This document shows, one piece after another, positions 61,416 through 64,000 of a stretch of 64,000 nt of DNA. Location of the stretch: assembly GCA_032207245.1 (NCBI GenBank), contig CM063510.1, positions 166,002,574-166,066,573 on the forward strand, read 5' to 3'. A model generated the notes under the pieces. It saw only the letters and a program-made list of their open reading frames with translations, did not search any database and was not told the DNA's origin. The translations under genes were made by a program, and so were the position numbers. This stretch comes from Pardosa pseudoannulata (Eukaryota > Arthropoda > Arachnida > Araneae > Lycosidae). The stretch's first letter is position 1. Each line of letters opens with the position of its first letter.

Positions 61416-61672
61416 TCTAAACTCCTCGGCGCAACATCCTGTAGGAGGCCAGGGCCTAAGGTGCCAATCTCCGTTTACGTGACCAAGGGCCCTGGGGTGC
61501 GAAGCATATGTTCCGATATTGTGGTTAATTTTACGCGGAATCCCCAGTGTGTAGTTCCCCAGCACGGTTGGTCCTCAGTTCATCTACCCACTGAAGGGAT
61601 GAAAGGCTGAGTTAACCTTACTCAGTCCGGGAATCGAACCTTGGACCTGTGCTCCCAACACCACAGGGCTTC
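61416..61672 (-). mobile_element. tRNA-derived SINE (family C), 257 bp
   Basis: Minus strand head GCCCTGTGGTGTTGGGAGCA with B box GGTTCGATTCCC. Perfect 15-bp target duplication TCTATTTAAAGTAAC (61401-61415 and 61673-61687). Only copy in the window. Confidence 0.88.
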
Positions 61673-61856
61673 TCTATTTAAAGTAACAGTAGGTAAAATT
61701 GTCAACAATAAATATTCGTGATAGCTTTAAATATTTTGTATCTTAGCAACGGTAATTATAAATTACTAATTACTGCCTAAAGAAGTTTATTAGTTACATG
61801 ATAAATAAGTGAAATTCGCCAAAACTGTGTTTCAACATATGCAAAATCTTATTAGT

Positions 61857-62090
61857 AGTAAAAAAATTACTCATGGGCGTAAATCTAAAATACTGCTATT
61901 TTGTGCAATACTTGTTTTCAATTATATTAAAACGAAATATCAGGACAAGAGGTGTGCGTATAAGAGAGGGGAGTAAAAAAATTACTCATGGGCGTAAATC
62001 TAAAATACTGCTTTTTTGTGCAACACTTGTTTTCAATTATATTAAAACGAAATATCAGGACAAGAGGTGTGCGTATAAGAGAGGGGGGGT
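61857..62090. repeat. 117-bp tandem duplication
   Basis: Two nearly identical units (61,857-61,973 and 61,974-62,090): AAAAAAATTACTCATGGGCG, AAATATCAGGACAAGAGGTG, CGTATAAGAGAGGG. Confidence 0.9.
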
Positions 62091-62275
62091 TTCTGAAACT
62101 ACCCTGAATTATTTTAAACATATGCATTAAATGATTCTTTTAAACTTATTAAAATTCATGTAAATACTAGTTTCTACTACAAGTGTTGAAACACGGTTTA
62201 CAACCATGAAAAGTATAAATATTTTCGCATTAGAATTGGTCACAGGAGGTTGACCAATTAAGCTTTATTTTCAGA

Positions 62276-62460
<185 letters not shown>

Positions 62461-62713
62461 GCATGATTATAAATGTAGATGAAGGTTTAGACAATCTGAC
62501 CTTAAAAGCAAGAAGAATTAATTTTGTACTATAAATCGGTAGTTTGTTATCCATTATACCATTCTGTTTTTAAATTGTGTTGCCACACAAGGTTATGTAA
62601 TTTTTTTAAAGAACATAAGAGAATATGTCATAATTCCTTCCTCAATATTTTATTTTTATTTTCGTGGTTATTTATTAAATGATTTTTGTTTAAATTCGTC
62701 TTTTAAACATTGG

Positions 62714-62883
62714 TTTAGTTTGGAGTGCTACGGTCTACTTTTCGCACCATGAGGGCTAATAAAACCGGGACCTACAGCTTAAAGCCGATTCCGAACGGTT
62801 ACGAACATCCATGCCACAGTGGCATTCGAACGTACGAACTCCGGTATCGAAAACTAGCACCCTAAGCAATCGCCCATTGCTGG
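62714..62883 (-). mobile_element. tRNA-derived SINE (family A)
   Basis: Minus-strand B box form CGTTCGAATGCC, full-length body. Perfect target duplication TAAACATTGG (62704-62713 and 62884-62893). Confidence 0.88.
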
Positions 62884-62999
62884 TAAACATTGGAGCTTAA
62901 ATCAAGCATATTCCTGTATTTACCAGACACATTTAAGAGCTTAAATTAAAATAAATTTTTCAAGATACAATGAAATTACGCAGTGCGTTGGTGGTGTGT

Positions 63000-63870
63000 T
63001 TTATGAGGTATTTGTTCATGGTAAACTATGTATGTATGTATAAGAGTTATGTACGTGTGTATCTATGTACTTTGTAAGTGTGTAAAGATTTTTTTATGAG
63101 ATTGCATTTAATCATGCAAAACTGTGGATGTATGTATAACAGTTATATATGCGTGTGTGTATGTACTTTGTAAGTGTGTGAGTGTGTAAAGATTTTTTTT
63201 ATGAGATTGCATTTAATCAAGCAAAACTATGGATGTATGCATAAGAGTTATGTATGTGTGTATGTATGTACTTTGTATGTATGTGTAAGGATTTTTTTAT
63301 GAGATTGTATTTAATCATGTGCAACTATGGATGTATGTGTAAGAGTAAGGTGTGTATGTATGTACTTTGTATGTGTGTGAATGTGTAAGGATTTTTTTGG
63401 GAAATTGCATTTAATCATGCGCAACTATGGATGTATGTATAAGAGTTATGTATGTGGGTGAGTGTGTAAGGATTTTTTTATGAGATTGCATTTAATCAAG
63501 CAAAACTATGGATGTATGCATAAGAGTTATGTATGTGTGTATGTATGTACTTTGTATGTATGTGTAAGGATTTTTTATGAGATTGTATTTAATCATGTGC
63601 AACTATGGATGTATGTGTAAGAGTAAGAGTAAGTGTGTCTGTATGTACTTTGTATGTGTGTGAATGTGTAAGGATTTTTTTGTGAGATTGCATTTAATCA
63701 TAACTATGGATATGTGTATAACAGTTATGTATGTGTGTGTATGTATGTATGTACTTTGTAAGTGCGTGAGTGTGTAAAGTTTATGAGATTGCATTTAAAG
63801 ATGCAAAACTATGGCTGTATGTATAAGAATATGTATTTTTGTACGTATGTACTTTGTATGTGTCATACAT
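63000..63870. repeat. ~100-bp tandem array with higher-order copy
   Basis: About eight units with landmarks GAGATTGCATTTAATCA, CAAAACTATGGATGTATG, ATAAGAGTTATGTATG and TATGTACTTTGTA.GTGTG. The block at ~63,217 repeats almost exactly at ~63,498 (offset ~281 bp). A TG/TA/TACA microsatellite follows to 64,000. Confidence 0.88.
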
Positions 63871-63958
63871 ATGCATACAAACATATATACACACATGTAT
63901 GTGTATATATGTGTATGTGCGTATAAATATATATATTTACATACATATGCATACAAAC

Positions 63959-63994
<36 letters not shown>

Positions 63995-64000
63995 GTATGC

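Overview
This is an AT-rich, intron-rich, transposon-dense animal nuclear window. The transposon spectrum (mariner, Tc1, pogo/jerky-like, hAT, PIF/Harbinger-like, piggyBac-like, Helitrons, tRNA-derived SINEs), the GT..AG splice sites and a small secreted cuticle-like gene suggest an arthropod. A chelicerate such as a spider is my guess, not a demonstration. There are no prokaryotic operons, rRNAs or CRISPR arrays. Nearly all long open frames are chance frames or pieces of repeats.

Two host genes can be supported, both on the minus strand. (1) Ten small exons between 33,625 and 13,370 join in one continuous frame (804 bp, 268 codons, no stop, phases agreeing at all nine junctions). They encode an internal part of a nuclear protein: an unfamiliar N-terminal segment, a Ser/Pro/Arg/Lys-rich linker with nuclear-localisation-like basic clusters, and a CXXC zinc finger of the DNMT1/KDM2/CFP1 type that binds unmethylated CpG. 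Neither end of the gene is in sight. (2) A two-exon gene (59,536 to 54,856) encodes a 98-residue secreted protein built from LLNSG / AAPG-like repeats. It has a TATA box, a signal peptide split by a 4.4-kb intron, and a polyadenylation signal.

Layout. 1-2,480: unique or AT-rich DNA and one Harbinger-like MITE. 2,480-7,290: degenerate ~100-bp satellite with a higher-order period near 500 bp, interrupted by a SINE and flanked by inverted ~100-bp arms. 7,290-13,100: AT-rich DNA, a SINE broken by a TTAA-flanked MITE, and a dead Tc1 transposase. 13,370-33,625: the CXXC gene, its introns holding a 1.84-kb tandem duplication, a ~175-bp tandem array, two copies of a 0.79-kb DNA transposon, hAT MITEs and several Harbinger-like MITEs. 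33,700-54,700: repeats with no gene I can support, including hAT elements, Helitron, LINE and mariner remains, nested Harbinger-like MITEs, a mariner with both ends, a complete non-autonomous hAT with 8-bp target duplication, and GATC-rich inverted repeats. 54,780-59,610: the cuticle-like gene, whose intron holds three Helitrons. 60,300-64,000: a fourth downstream Helitron copy, SINEs, long (TA)n tracts and a ~100-bp tandem array running to the window end.

The two genes show no functional link. The window is mainly a record of repeated, often nested transposon insertions whose order can be read from target-site duplications.
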